Assembly: GCA_900766645.1 (NCBI GenBank)
Contig: CAAFWD010000167.1
Location: 1-46,579, forward strand
Origin: an uncultured Cetobacterium sp.
Lineage (GTDB): Bacteria > Fusobacteriota > Fusobacteriia > Fusobacteriales > Fusobacteriaceae
DNA length: 46,579 nt
Reading direction: 5' to 3'
Position numbers and translations under genes: made by a program. Under the pieces are notes generated by a model that saw only the letters and a program-made list of their open reading frames with translations, made no database searches and was not told where the DNA came from. Position 1 is the stretch's first letter. The number at the start of each line of letters is the position of its first letter. Of this stretch, positions 33,338 through 39,802 are shown piece by piece.

Positions 33338-33387
33338 TTCATATACTTCTGTAAAGGAAGTTTACCTGACGTACAGAAGTATATGAA
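33338..33387. repeat. Perfect 16-bp inverted repeat downstream of the ATPase gene
   Basis: TTCATATACTTCTGTA (33338-33353) and its exact complement (33372-33387) flank an 18-bp spacer. Inside, GTAAA (33351-33355) and TTTAC (33361-33365) can form a competing stem. It lies in the 400-bp gap after the secretion-like operon, not followed by a T run, so it is not a terminator. An oriT-like nick region, recombination site or protein operator are options. The rest of the gap (33242-33337 and 33388-33460) is AT-rich with no gene. Confidence 0.65.
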
Positions 33388-33461
33388 TTTATATAAATAT
33401 ATACAAAATAATAAAATAAAGAAATTGAAATAAAGGGAAAAAGCATGTTTTTAAAGTAATT

Positions 33462-33493
33462 AAGTACCTCTTCGCATTAGGAGGTACTTTTGT
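33462..33493 (+). terminator. Terminator for the secretion-like operon
   Basis: AAGTACCTC and GAGGTACTT form a 9-bp stem with a 10-nt loop and a T-rich end. Confidence 0.8.
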
Positions 33494-33525
33494 TGATAAC
33501 TTTTATTTTGTTGTTAATAAGTATA

Positions 33526-33562
33526 AAAAAGGCTAGATTAATTATATATCTAGTCTTTTTTA
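33526..33562. terminator. Bidirectional terminator
   Basis: AAAAAGGCTAGAT pairs with ATCTAGTCTTTTT (one G:U), giving a stem flanked by A and T runs at the convergence point of the two operons. Confidence 0.8.
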
Positions 33563-33605
33563 TATTTATTAATCAATTAATACATTCAAATCCTATTAGA
33601 AGCTA

Positions 33606-33632
33606 AATAAAAAGAGTAGGTTATTCCTACTC
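33606..33632 (-). terminator. Terminator of the minus-strand small-gene cluster
   Basis: GAGTAGG and CCTACTC with a 5-nt loop; on the minus strand the stem is followed by TTTTTATT. It ends the transcript that holds the 73-aa gene. Confidence 0.85.
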
Positions 33633-33641
33633 AACTATTAA

Positions 33642-33863
33642 TTAACCATTTATTATTATTTCAAATGTATCTCCATTTTCTTCTATAACTTCAACTTTAC
33701 CTAATGAAGCATGACCATAAACCATTTTATCACCTAAGAATAAATCTATATATTGTATTTTACTACTAGATCTACCTTCTTTAATAACTAACCTATCAGC
33801 AAAAACATTTCCTGCTGCAAACTTGCTATCATTAACTTTTATTGTTATTTTATATTGTTTCAT
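33642..33863 (-). CDS. Hypothetical beta-rich protein (73 aa)
   Basis: Starts at ATG 33863, nine bases after AAGGAG. The sequence alternates hydrophobic and polar residues throughout (KITIKVNDS, RLVIKEGR, YIDLFLGD, KVEVIEENGD), as in a small beta-barrel. No family recognised. Last gene of a cluster of four short ORFs downstream of parMR. Confidence 0.65.
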   Translation of the reverse strand: MKQYKITIKVNDSKFAAGNVFADRLVIKEGRSSSKIQYIDLFLGDKMVYGHASLGKVEVIEENGDTFEIIING

Positions 33864-33879
33864 TTCATTAACTCCTTAT

Positions 33880-34050
33880 CTATCTTTCATTTTTGATATT
33901 ATTCAACACATTGTTTAGTAGATTTAATACTTCATCAGTATCTGTACCATTGTAGCTGTAACTGTAGCCTTCTTCGTGAACTTTTTCTATAGTCATTTTC
34001 ATAACTTTAATTTGATTTTCAGTAAAAAAACATTGATATTTATTTTCCAT
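33880..34050 (-). CDS. Hypothetical small helical protein (56 aa)
   Basis: The start is ATG 34050, preceded by AAGGAG; a longer frame upstream lacks a ribosome site and overlaps the preceding gene. The protein has an N-terminal Cys-Phe motif, FTENQIKVMKMTIEKV as a helix, a Tyr/Ser/Gly loop (YSYSYNGTD) and a C-terminal helix. Family not recognised. Confidence 0.6.
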   Translation of the reverse strand: MENKYQCFFTENQIKVMKMTIEKVHEEGYSYSYNGTDTDEVLNLLNNVLNNIKNER

Positions 34051-34192
34051 TACTTTTCTCCTTATTGAATTTCTTACAATAAACTTCTGCATCTTCACTC
34101 AAACAATATATCTTACATTTATTTTGACATTCATCACAGGTCTTGCTTATGTACAATTCATTCTCTAAAATTTCAAAATATAATTGCTCCAT
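34040..34192 (-). CDS. Cysteine-rich microprotein (50 aa)
   Basis: ATG 34192 follows TAGGAG by six bases. The product has Cys in CDECQNKC and IYCL, then a further Cys near residue 39, five in all, suited to metal binding. Its end overlaps the next start by 11 bp, so the two are likely coupled. Function unknown. Confidence 0.6.
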   Translation of the reverse strand: MEQLYFEILENELYISKTCDECQNKCKIYCLSEDAEVYCKKFNKEKSNGK

Positions 34193-34201
34193 TGTAAACT
34201 C

Positions 34202-34390
34202 CTAATAGAATATATCATTTATATATTCAAGTAAATTTATAGATGCTTTACTCATTAAATGTAATCCGAATATAGTTATCATGATACCAATTAGCAACAT
34301 TATTATTGATAATACAATACCTATCATTGTTCCTAATTTACCCTCTCTTTTTTCTAATCTTGCCATTATACTTATATATTTTACTATCAT
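34202..34390 (-). CDS. Single-pass small membrane protein (62 aa)
   Basis: The start is ATG 34390 after AGAGGAG; an upstream extension has no ribosome site and runs into a hairpin. The protein has a basic N-terminus (RLEKREGKLG) and one long hydrophobic helix (about 22-44). It lies after parR, separated by a hairpin. Function unknown. Confidence 0.6.
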   Translation of the reverse strand: MIVKYISIMARLEKREGKLGTMIGIVLSIIMLLIGIMITIFGLHLMSKASINLLEYINDIFY

Positions 34391-34420
34391 TTTAATACTC
34401 CTCTTGAATTTTATTTCTAA

Positions 34421-34462
34421 ATGGAGTATACTTTTATTTGCGAGATAAAGGGCATACTCCAT
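34421..34462 (-). terminator. Hairpin/weak terminator after parR
   Basis: ATGGAGTATAC and GCATACTCCAT form an 11-bp stem (one G:U) with a 20-nt loop. On the minus strand it is followed by TTTAGAAAT, a weak T run, so it may attenuate rather than stop transcription into the small genes. Confidence 0.55.
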
Positions 34463-34487
34463 TTTTGGATATGTTCTTTTTTTTATT

Positions 34488-34772
34488 TTATATATCTATA
34501 TCATCTATATCTAGTTCATCTATATCAATAGTCGTTGGAACCTCATTATTATTTTTAGTTTCTGAAATTGATATATTATTTGCACTTAATTTTTCAACTA
34601 TCATATTAGCTAATAAATCCATATCTATATTAGCAGATTCAATATATAATTTTTCTTTTTTCATTTCTACTGTAGCTATATCTTTTAAATATCCAGCTCC
34701 ACTAGTTTTTGACTTTACAAATGCTTCTAGTTCAGCCTCATTCTTACCGAATGTTACTCTTATTTCACCCAT
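34488..34772 (-). CDS. parR: ParR-like partition adaptor protein
   Basis: A 94-aa protein whose start overlaps the end of parM. It begins with a ribbon-helix-helix-like segment (MGEIRVTFGKNEAELEAFV) and has a C-terminal acidic tail (IDIDELDIDDIDI). ParR binds the centromere parC through the RHH domain and caps the ParM filament with its acidic C-terminal peptide, so both expected parts are present. Order parM-parR in one operon is canonical. Confidence 0.8.
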   Translation of the reverse strand: MGEIRVTFGKNEAELEAFVKSKTSGAGYLKDIATVEMKKEKLYIESANIDMDLLANMIVEKLSANNISISETKNNNEVPTTIDIDELDIDDIDI

Positions 34773-35671
34773 TTTTTCACTCCTACATTATAGAACCCAC
34801 GAGAATTTGCTGTTATATCACTTACAACAATCGTTTGGGGATATAACTTACTAAATAAAGAATATCCTTTTTTAGCTCCTCCACCAGTTAATATTAAGTT
34901 TAACTGTGACATATTTGGATATAATCCTCTAAGTTCATTTAATATTGATTTCATGTTATCTAGTAATAATGGCTTCTTATATTCATTATCACCATTCATT
35001 AATTCTAATTCTCCATCAAAATACTTTCTTGCTTCTTCTAATGTAGCTTTTGCTCCAAACTCGTCATTTAAAACTTTTCTAGTATTTCTATATAGATCTA
35101 ATAATCCAGTTTCAATAGATTCTCCATCTATAAATTTACCTTGTTCATCGAATTCAGCAATATCAGTTGTTCCTCCACCAATATCAATAACTAAACTCTT
35201 TATATTTGCCTTACATTGCTTCATTGCTCCTATTGCTTTAACTCCGTATGATTCTGGACATATCATAACTTCATCTATAAATATATTTCTAGTTATGGAA
35301 TCTTTACCAAGTCCTATCGTGATTCTTTTAAAGTTGTTTTCCATTATAAACTTTTTAAGCTTATCTCGATTTTGGTTGTATTGACCTGCTGGTATACCTA
35401 AAACTAATTTAACTCTATCTTCTTTTGCAACTTTAGCTATTGAATAAAAAAGTAATTGTAAGAAGTTTTCTTTATCATGCTTTATATAATTATTTTCAAA
35501 TTTACCTTGTTCTACTACATATTTTTTACCTTCGTATTCAAATACTTCATTTGATCCAAGTTCATTTAAGTTTGTAAATTCTTTTATTCTACTTTCTATT
35601 ACAATTTGATTATCATCTGATGTTGATATTGTACTTATATTTCCTATATCAGTTCCAACTACACTAAACAT
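34760..35671 (-). CDS. parM: ParM/Alp-type plasmid segregation actin
   Basis: This 303-aa protein has the actin-fold nucleotide motifs: phosphate-1 VGTDIGN (5-11), phosphate-2 VIDIGGGTTD (161-170) and adenosine loop LTGGGA (261-266). It is in the StbA/ParM group with clostridial style. It polymerises into filaments that push sister plasmids apart. AAAGGAG lies nine bases before ATG 35671, and a sigma-A promoter and inverted repeat lie upstream. This shows that the element is kept as a low-copy plasmid. Confidence 0.93.
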   Translation of the reverse strand: MFSVVGTDIGNISTISTSDDNQIVIESRIKEFTNLNELGSNEVFEYEGKKYVVEQGKFENNYIKHDKENFLQLLFYSIAKVAKEDRVKLVLGIPAGQYNQNRDKLKKFIMENNFKRITIGLGKDSITRNIFIDEVMICPESYGVKAIGAMKQCKANIKSLVIDIGGGTTDIAEFDEQGKFIDGESIETGLLDLYRNTRKVLNDEFGAKATLEEARKYFDGELELMNGDNEYKKPLLLDNMKSILNELRGLYPNMSQLNLILTGGGAKKGYSLFSKLYPQTIVVSDITANSRGFYNVGVKKWVK

Positions 35672-35730
35672 ATTCGTACGCTCCTTTTATTTGTCCGTTT
35701 TTTCGGATTATTTTGTATTTCTTTAAACAT

Positions 35731-35759
35731 AGTATAACATTAACTATAAGTTTTGTCTA
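35731..35759 (-). promoter_or_regulatory. parMR promoter
   Basis: On the minus strand, TAGACA (35759-35754), a 17-bp spacer and TATACT (35736-35731). It begins right next to the inverted repeat at 35760-35799, so a bound ParR could control it. Confidence 0.75.
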
Positions 35760-35799
35760 TACATTATTACAAAAAAGTCCGATATTTTGTAATAATGTA
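35760..35799. repeat. Candidate parC centromere/operator: 15-bp perfect inverted repeat
   Basis: TACATTATTACAAAA (35760-35774) and its exact complement (35785-35799) flank a 10-bp spacer containing TCCG. TTTTGT words recur at 35711-35716, 35751-35756 and 35785-35790, and a second small stem TCCG/CGGA lies at 35694-35707. The remaining 35800-35922 is AT-rich without a gene. Position next to the parMR promoter fits a ParR-binding site. Confidence 0.6.
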
Positions 35800-35922
35800 T
35801 TTTTTATTCATAAGCACCTCTTAAATAACCGTTAAATACATTTTTAATATGGTTTATGTGTATTTCATCAAAAAACAATATAAAACCTCTTACAATGTCA
35901 TTTAAGCATTATTTTTGATATA

Positions 35923-37029
35923 TTAAGGTGACACTACTTGTTTTAAATTTAAGTAATCATTTACAGCTTTATGTAGTTCTATCTTATCTAAAACAATTGT
36001 ATCACCTATCATAAATCTTTCCAGATCATACTTCGCTATTATCTTTTTAATATGAGTAAGGTTTATTTTATAAAGCTCTTTAAATATTCTCTTAGCACTT
36101 GTTAAAGATATATATTTTCTATTTGTATTTCTAACTTGCCCCGTAGGTATATCAAACTGTATAAGAGATCTAATATAAATATCATCTATATAATCATTAT
36201 CTACTGGATAAAAAGCAACTCTATCAGCATCATACTCCTTACTCTTTGAGCCTATATAATTTAATAAGTTTGTAGTTCTGCCAATAAAACACACTTTATC
36301 ATCCTTTCTTAAAAATACTATAAATGTTTTATTTGCATCTAAATTTACATTTATATTAATAACTTCATCTAATGTATAAAGGTTTTTCCCCATATCCATA
36401 TCCTTAATACAATCTTTGAATATTTTATTAAACTTATCATTATCGAAGTTATCAAAGTTAAAATAATTACTCTTCATTTTCTCAGCTGATGCTTCAGCTT
36501 TAGCTTTCCTTTTGCTAAGTTTTTCTTTTATAAGCTCATGCCATTCACTTTCAGCATTATTATAATACTCGATGTATTGTTCTTCTGTAGTATCATATAA
36601 ACTTTCTATTCCAAAAAATTTCATTAGTTTTATAGCTTCTAATACTTCTTTTTTATATGAATTTAAGTATTCTATACTAGTTTCATCCATTGGATATCCC
36701 ATGCCCATAGAAGCATTTGTATAATTTGAAATTCCTTTATTAAGTGTTTTATATTCTCTATGTATAAATAATTTTTCAAAGTTATTGAAATAGTTTACAC
36801 CTGTATTTTTGTATATTTCCATACATCCAACAAATATTTCATAGTCTGTATCGCTTGGATACCATCCCATAGTTAAAATAACTTCATTGCTTTTTAAGAA
36901 TTCTACCTGTTTTTCTCTTTCATCCGCTTTATCTGGATCTAATAATTCATAGTATGGAATAGTAAAATCTTTTTCTTCTTCCAATTTTCTCTTTCTTTCT
37001 AATTCTTCTAAATTTATGTTAAATCGCAT
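35923..37029 (-). CDS. Protein with GIY-YIG-like middle and excisionase-type HTH
   Basis: A 368-aa protein. The N-terminal 190 residues are helical with many charged residues. The middle (about 235-305) reads FIVFLRKDDKVCFIGRTTN and RVAFYPVDND, which resembles a GIY-YIG nuclease (IVF for GIY, FIG for YIG, then R-T) but with weak motifs. The C-terminus (about 315-365) has YISLTSAKRIFKELYKI and a following wing, as in excisionase-type DNA-binding domains. It lies between parMR and repA in the same direction, so a role in plasmid replication or regulation is plausible. The domain calls are tentative. Confidence 0.5.
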   Translation of the reverse strand: MRFNINLEELERKRKLEEEKDFTIPYYELLDPDKADEREKQVEFLKSNEVILTMGWYPSDTDYEIFVGCMEIYKNTGVNYFNNFEKLFIHREYKTLNKGISNYTNASMGMGYPMDETSIEYLNSYKKEVLEAIKLMKFFGIESLYDTTEEQYIEYYNNAESEWHELIKEKLSKRKAKAEASAEKMKSNYFNFDNFDNDKFNKIFKDCIKDMDMGKNLYTLDEVININVNLDANKTFIVFLRKDDKVCFIGRTTNLLNYIGSKSKEYDADRVAFYPVDNDYIDDIYIRSLIQFDIPTGQVRNTNRKYISLTSAKRIFKELYKINLTHIKKIIAKYDLERFMIGDTIVLDKIELHKAVNDYLNLKQVVSP

Positions 37030-37101
37030 CTTATTCTCCTTCTAATATTTCAACTTTAAGAGTAAATATAAATACAAGTGTTATTTCCTACTAAGAAATT
37101 T

Positions 37102-38364
37102 TTATCTACCGCTTATGTGTAAAGGCATAAACTTATTGTTCTCAATCATATAGCTTCTAATCGTATCTTTTACATCTTCAGTTAATGAATTAAAGTATCC
37201 TTCATCCATCATACATTTATTAACTATATCTTCTGTTATTTCTAGTGTAATTACTTCATCAACTTGACCATTTAATTCTTCCATCTCCCTTTTAGCATAT
37301 TTAGCCTTTTGGTTTTCTTTTAATAACTTTTCTAATTCCTCTGGAGTATATTTCTTAGTTGCATCATTTATATTATGGAATCTAGTTTTAACTTGATAAG
37401 TACCTTTAGTTCCAGATTTAAGTTGCTTCGTGTATTTCTTGTTAAATTCTTTTATAGAAGCTTCATATTCTTCAACTGTCTTAATTCCTTTTTCTATTAG
37501 TTGATTAATAGTTTTTATAATCCATTTCTCTGCATCTTTAATTCTTTTATTGTTTAAAGCTTTTAATATGACAACTTCTAATAGTTCATAAGATATTTGT
37601 TGTTTTTCTTCTACAGAGTTTAAAACTGCTTTTACATATGTAGATGGAACTAAATGTTTTTCATATAAGTTTAATAAAGATTGTTTATGTGTGTCACCAT
37701 TACATACATACATACTAATATTATCAGTCTTTCTATTATTAGTATTTCTATAGTCTGATTTTCGGACTACGCGTAGTCTGATTTTCGGACTACGGTTGAT
37801 ATTACTAACTTTTAAAGATTTAACCCTTGGGATTGTAGTATTTTCAATAGTAGTCTGATTTTCAGACTCCGATAATTTTGATTCTCTTTTAGCTTTTTTC
37901 AATGCAGATTGTTTTCTGTCATACTCTCTTTTGTATTTCCTCTTCTTTTCTCTAAGTTGATGATAGTCTTCTTTATGTTTGTCCATAAGAACCTGTAGTG
38001 TATCCTCTGTTGTTTCAACATGACCAACATATATTACATTTACACTTTGACCTTCTTTAGTAACAATTTTTGACTTTCTTATAAGATCGAAATCTTCTAA
38101 ATCTTTTAAAGCACTAGTAACTTTACTTCTAGAAGCACCAAAGTATGTTTGTATTTCATCATAAGTACAAATTATATATGCATCTTCATTACTATCAAAC
38201 CAATCATTTTGTACAGATAGATCAGTTCTTTCGTAAAGTATGGAATATAAAATTTTAGCTGAATCTTTCATTTTTTTATATTTAGCTTCTAACATTAATT
38301 GCTTTGGTATTTTGTAAAAAAGTTCTTTTGTTTTATCTGATTTCTTTATTGGTTTAAAACTCAT
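37102..38364 (-). CDS. repA: Plasmid replication initiator, RepA_N family
   Basis: A 420-aa protein with the RepA_N start (FYKIPKQLMLEAKYKKM, then SAKILYSILYERTDLS and NDWFDSNEDAYIICTYDEI) and a winged-helix up to about residue 110. A charged coiled segment (130-180) follows, then a spacer encoded by the origin repeats, and a C-terminal helical domain (about 225-420). RepA_N initiators bind repeats inside their own gene and start theta replication. Expression appears to be controlled by an attenuator and an antisense RNA upstream. AGAGGGA precedes ATG 38364. Confidence 0.92.
   Translation of the reverse strand: MSFKPIKKSDKTKELFYKIPKQLMLEAKYKKMKDSAKILYSILYERTDLSVQNDWFDSNEDAYIICTYDEIQTYFGASRSKVTSALKDLEDFDLIRKSKIVTKEGQSVNVIYVGHVETTEDTLQVLMDKHKEDYHQLREKKRKYKREYDRKQSALKKAKRESKLSESENQTTIENTTIPRVKSLKVSNINRSPKIRLRVVRKSDYRNTNNRKTDNISMYVCNGDTHKQSLLNLYEKHLVPSTYVKAVLNSVEEKQQISYELLEVVILKALNNKRIKDAEKWIIKTINQLIEKGIKTVEEYEASIKEFNKKYTKQLKSGTKGTYQVKTRFHNINDATKKYTPEELEKLLKENQKAKYAKREMEELNGQVDEVITLEITEDIVNKCMMDEGYFNSLTEDVKDTIRSYMIENNKFMPLHISGR
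37751..37870. repeat. Origin iterons inside repA
   Basis: TAGTCTGATTTTCGGACTAC occurs at 37751-37770 and 37774-37793; a third copy with two changes (CAGACTCC end) is at 37851-37870. Offsets are 23 and 77 bp, neither a multiple of three, so the copies are read in three frames and encode different residues (around RKSDYR, SPKIRL and SESENQ). Each unit has an inner AGTC/GACT dyad. Origins in the middle of the rep gene are known for RepA_N plasmids. Confidence 0.85.
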
Positions 38365-38390
38365 TTTGTCTATCTCCCTCTAATTAAAAA

Positions 38391-38418
38391 AGCCATGATA
38401 TCGCAAAATATCATGGCT
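38391..38418 (-). terminator. Transcription attenuator in the repA leader
   Basis: AGCCATGATAT and ATATCATGGCT form a perfect 11-bp stem with a 6-nt loop; on the minus strand it is followed by TTTTTT, then the repA ribosome site. A terminator placed here can only serve to stop repA mRNA. Confidence 0.85.
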
Positions 38419-38456
38419 AAGAAGGACAAATTTTTATACAAAAATTAAGATATGTA

Positions 38457-38485
38457 TTGAAATATTAACGTATATATGTTAATAT
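38457..38485 (+). promoter_or_regulatory. Promoter of the antisense RNA
   Basis: TTGAAA (38457-38462), 17-bp spacer, TAATAT (38480-38485) with an extended -10 TG at 38477-38478. Predicted start near 38492. Confidence 0.75.
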
Positions 38486-38491
38486 TATTAC

Positions 38492-38608
38492 ATAAATTAT
38501 ATATGTGTGAAAATTAGTCTACAGTAGCTTTTGATATGTTCGGGATATCATTAGTTCGCCAAGATGGAAGGTGAGAGCTCCATCAAGGTGTAGGCTTTTT
38601 TTTTTTTT
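38492..38608 (+). ncRNA. Antisense (countertranscript) RNA controlling repA
   Basis: This plus-strand RNA of about 110 nt is complementary to the first half of the repA leader. It folds as a three-way junction: closing stem GTCTAC (38517-38522) with GTAGGC (38590-38595), hairpin TGATAT/ATATCA (38532-38550) and hairpin GATGGA/TCCATC (38563-38584), then 13 T (38596-38608). It thus has a promoter, structure and terminator of its own. In pT181/pIP501-type plasmids such RNAs cause premature termination of rep mRNA and so set copy number. Confidence 0.75.
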
Positions 38609-38626
38609 ATATTTATTTTTAACTTA

Positions 38627-38655
38627 ATAATAAGGTATAAATTAAATTTTGTCAA
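38627..38655 (-). promoter_or_regulatory. repA promoter
   Basis: On the minus strand TTGACA (38655-38650), a 17-bp spacer and TATTAT (38632-38627), close to consensus. Transcription would start near 38620 and give a leader of about 255 nt. Confidence 0.85.
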
Positions 38656-38676
38656 TTGTTAATATGACTAAGTAGT

Positions 38677-38711
38677 AAAAGGACCTCAACTTGTTTTGAG
38701 GTCCTTTTTAA
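38677..38711. terminator. Terminator of the XRE gene
   Basis: AAAAGGACCTCAA (38677-38689) and TTGAGGTCCTTTT (38696-38708) form a 13-bp stem. It overlaps the stop of the XRE gene and insulates the repA promoter. Confidence 0.9.
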
Positions 38712-38944
38712 TTTGATTTCCTGATGTATTTTATTTTGTACTTTTTTAATGACGTCCTTCCAAGTAGGTAGTCCATGGAAACATCGAAATAATCAGCAAT
38801 TAAATTTAATACAAGTTCATCAGGAAATCTACTTCCAGTTTCATAATGTGAAATGGTACGTTGAGCTAGGTTTAATTCTTGCCCTAGTTCAGATTGTGAT
38901 AAATTATGCTCAATACGAAGTTGTCTTAAAACTTTTGAAAACAT
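38708..38944 (-). CDS. XRE-family HTH regulator (78 aa)
   Basis: A compact Cro/CI-type DNA-binding protein with LRIEHNLSQSELGQELN and ISHYETGSRFPD in the standard HTH, ending in LGRTSLKK. There is no extra domain. ATG 38944 is preceded by AGGAG inside an inverted repeat (38951-38988) that probably includes its own operator. It could control repA copy or the lysogeny switch. Confidence 0.88.
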   Translation of the reverse strand: MFSKVLRQLRIEHNLSQSELGQELNLAQRTISHYETGSRFPDELVLNLIADYFDVSMDYLLGRTSLKKYKIKYIRKSN

Positions 38945-38950
38945 AAAATC

Positions 38951-38988
38951 AACTCCTAATTGTATTAATATAATATAAATTAGGAGTT
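38951..38988. repeat. 11-bp inverted repeat over the XRE ribosome site
   Basis: AACTCCTAATT (38951-38961) and AATTAGGAGTT (38978-38988) are exact complements with a 16-bp AT-rich spacer. Both arms carry an AGGAG or its complement. It can act as an operator for the XRE protein or as an mRNA hairpin hiding its ribosome site. Confidence 0.6.
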
Positions 38989-39069
38989 AAATGTAAAATA
39001 TTGGATAAATAGCCCGAAATGTGCTAAAATGATGGTGAAAATTAAAATCAAAATGATAAGAACATATGT

Positions 39070-39098
39070 TTGTTAAAAAATGGAAAATATGGTATAAT
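39070..39098 (+). promoter_or_regulatory. Promoter of the 38-aa gene
   Basis: TTGTTA (39070-39075), 17-bp spacer, TATAAT (39093-39098). The -10 is a perfect consensus. Confidence 0.8.
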
Positions 39099-39131
39099 AT
39101 TCATTACTTAATGATGGTTGGAGGGAATCTG

Positions 39132-39248
39132 GTGAGTGAAAATGAATTATTAGAAAAATTACAAAAATTAAAAGATAATAATCCGAAAATATACACTTTA
39201 ATTAAGGGGTTAATTGAAGATATGTATAAAAAAGAGAATGTCAAATGA
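39132..39248 (+). CDS. Small regulatory-type protein (38 aa)
   Basis: GTG 39132 is eight bases after GGAGGG; a longer frame starting at 39066 lies upstream of the promoter and cannot be the product. The protein is two short helices (SENELLEKLQKLKDNN and IYTLIKGLIEDMYKK). It has its own strong promoter and terminator, and lies between two XRE genes. It may be an antirepressor or lysogeny modulator; family unknown. Confidence 0.6.
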   Translation: MSENELLEKLQKLKDNNPKIYTLIKGLIEDMYKKENVK

Positions 39249-39268
39249 CTGACATTCTCTTTTTTTTT
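39233..39268 (+). terminator. Terminator of the 38-aa gene
   Basis: AGAGAATGTCA and TGACATTCTCT form an 11-bp stem with a 6-nt loop and eight following T. The gene's stop codon is in the loop; the minus-strand CI-like gene ends just past it. Confidence 0.92.
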
Positions 39269-39581
39269 ATTTGTTGATTAAATCTTCTATAGTACGTCTA
39301 TCCTCTTCGCTTAATGATAGTATTTTCTTTACTAACTCACGTACATCATCCGATGCGTCTATATCTATAGTTGGGTCTATGAACATTTCACCTTTACCAT
39401 ATCTTAGCCATTCTTCATTGACATTGAAAGTTCTACATATATCATTAAGCGCCCTATCAATTAGGTTTCTCTTTCCATTTTCAAGTAAACTTATTTGATC
39501 TTGAGAAAGGAATAATTTATCACCAAATTTTTTTTGTGATAATTTAAGTTTCAATCTGATTTCTTTTAATCTAGAATTCAT
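39267..39581 (-). CDS. CI/Cro-like phage repressor (XRE family)
   Basis: A 104-aa protein with an N-terminal HTH (KLSQKKFGDKLFLSQDQISLLENGK) and a short C-terminal helical region (DDVRELVKKILSLSEEDRRTIEDLI), the layout of small CI-type repressors. No peptidase domain, so SOS self-cleavage is unlikely. It is divergent from the early operon, with ACGAC operators between them. Ribosome site AAGGTGG precedes ATG 39581. It likely keeps lytic replication genes silent. Confidence 0.85.
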   Translation of the reverse strand: MNSRLKEIRLKLKLSQKKFGDKLFLSQDQISLLENGKRNLIDRALNDICRTFNVNEEWLRYGKGEMFIDPTIDIDASDDVRELVKKILSLSEEDRRTIEDLINK

Positions 39582-39728
39582 AATCTACCACCTTCTAATG
39601 GTCTCATTTTAGTTATGCATATTAATTTAATATACATTATTTTTAACATTATTATACGTCATTACATACGACTAAGCAATTGAAAAAATAAACTATTTAC
39701 GACAAATTTGAAAAATTAAATTTTATTA

Positions 39729-39778
39729 TTGACTACTGACGACAAAGTCGTATATTATATAATTAACGACACGGTCGT
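39729..39778 (+). promoter_or_regulatory. Early promoter with two ACGAC-N3-GTCGT operators
   Basis: TTGACT (39729-39734) with an 18-bp spacer to TATTAT (39753-39758). Operator 1 (ACGACAAAGTCGT, 39739-39751) lies in the spacer and operator 2 (ACGACACGGTCGT, 39766-39778) near the start site. Single ACGAC half sites occur upstream near 39668 and 39698. A repressor bound here would block RNA polymerase. The rest of 39582-39728 shows no gene. Confidence 0.8.
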
Positions 39779-39802
39779 AAAAAGTAAGTTAGGGGTGAAT
39801 GA

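Noticed and set aside
34438..35384. Plus-strand frames of 138 and 143 aa opposite parR and parM
   Set aside because: They are shadows of the well-supported ParR and ParM genes and lack ribosome sites.
37751..37870. CRISPR array
   Set aside because: Only three repeat copies with unequal spacers, inside a coding gene, and no cas genes.
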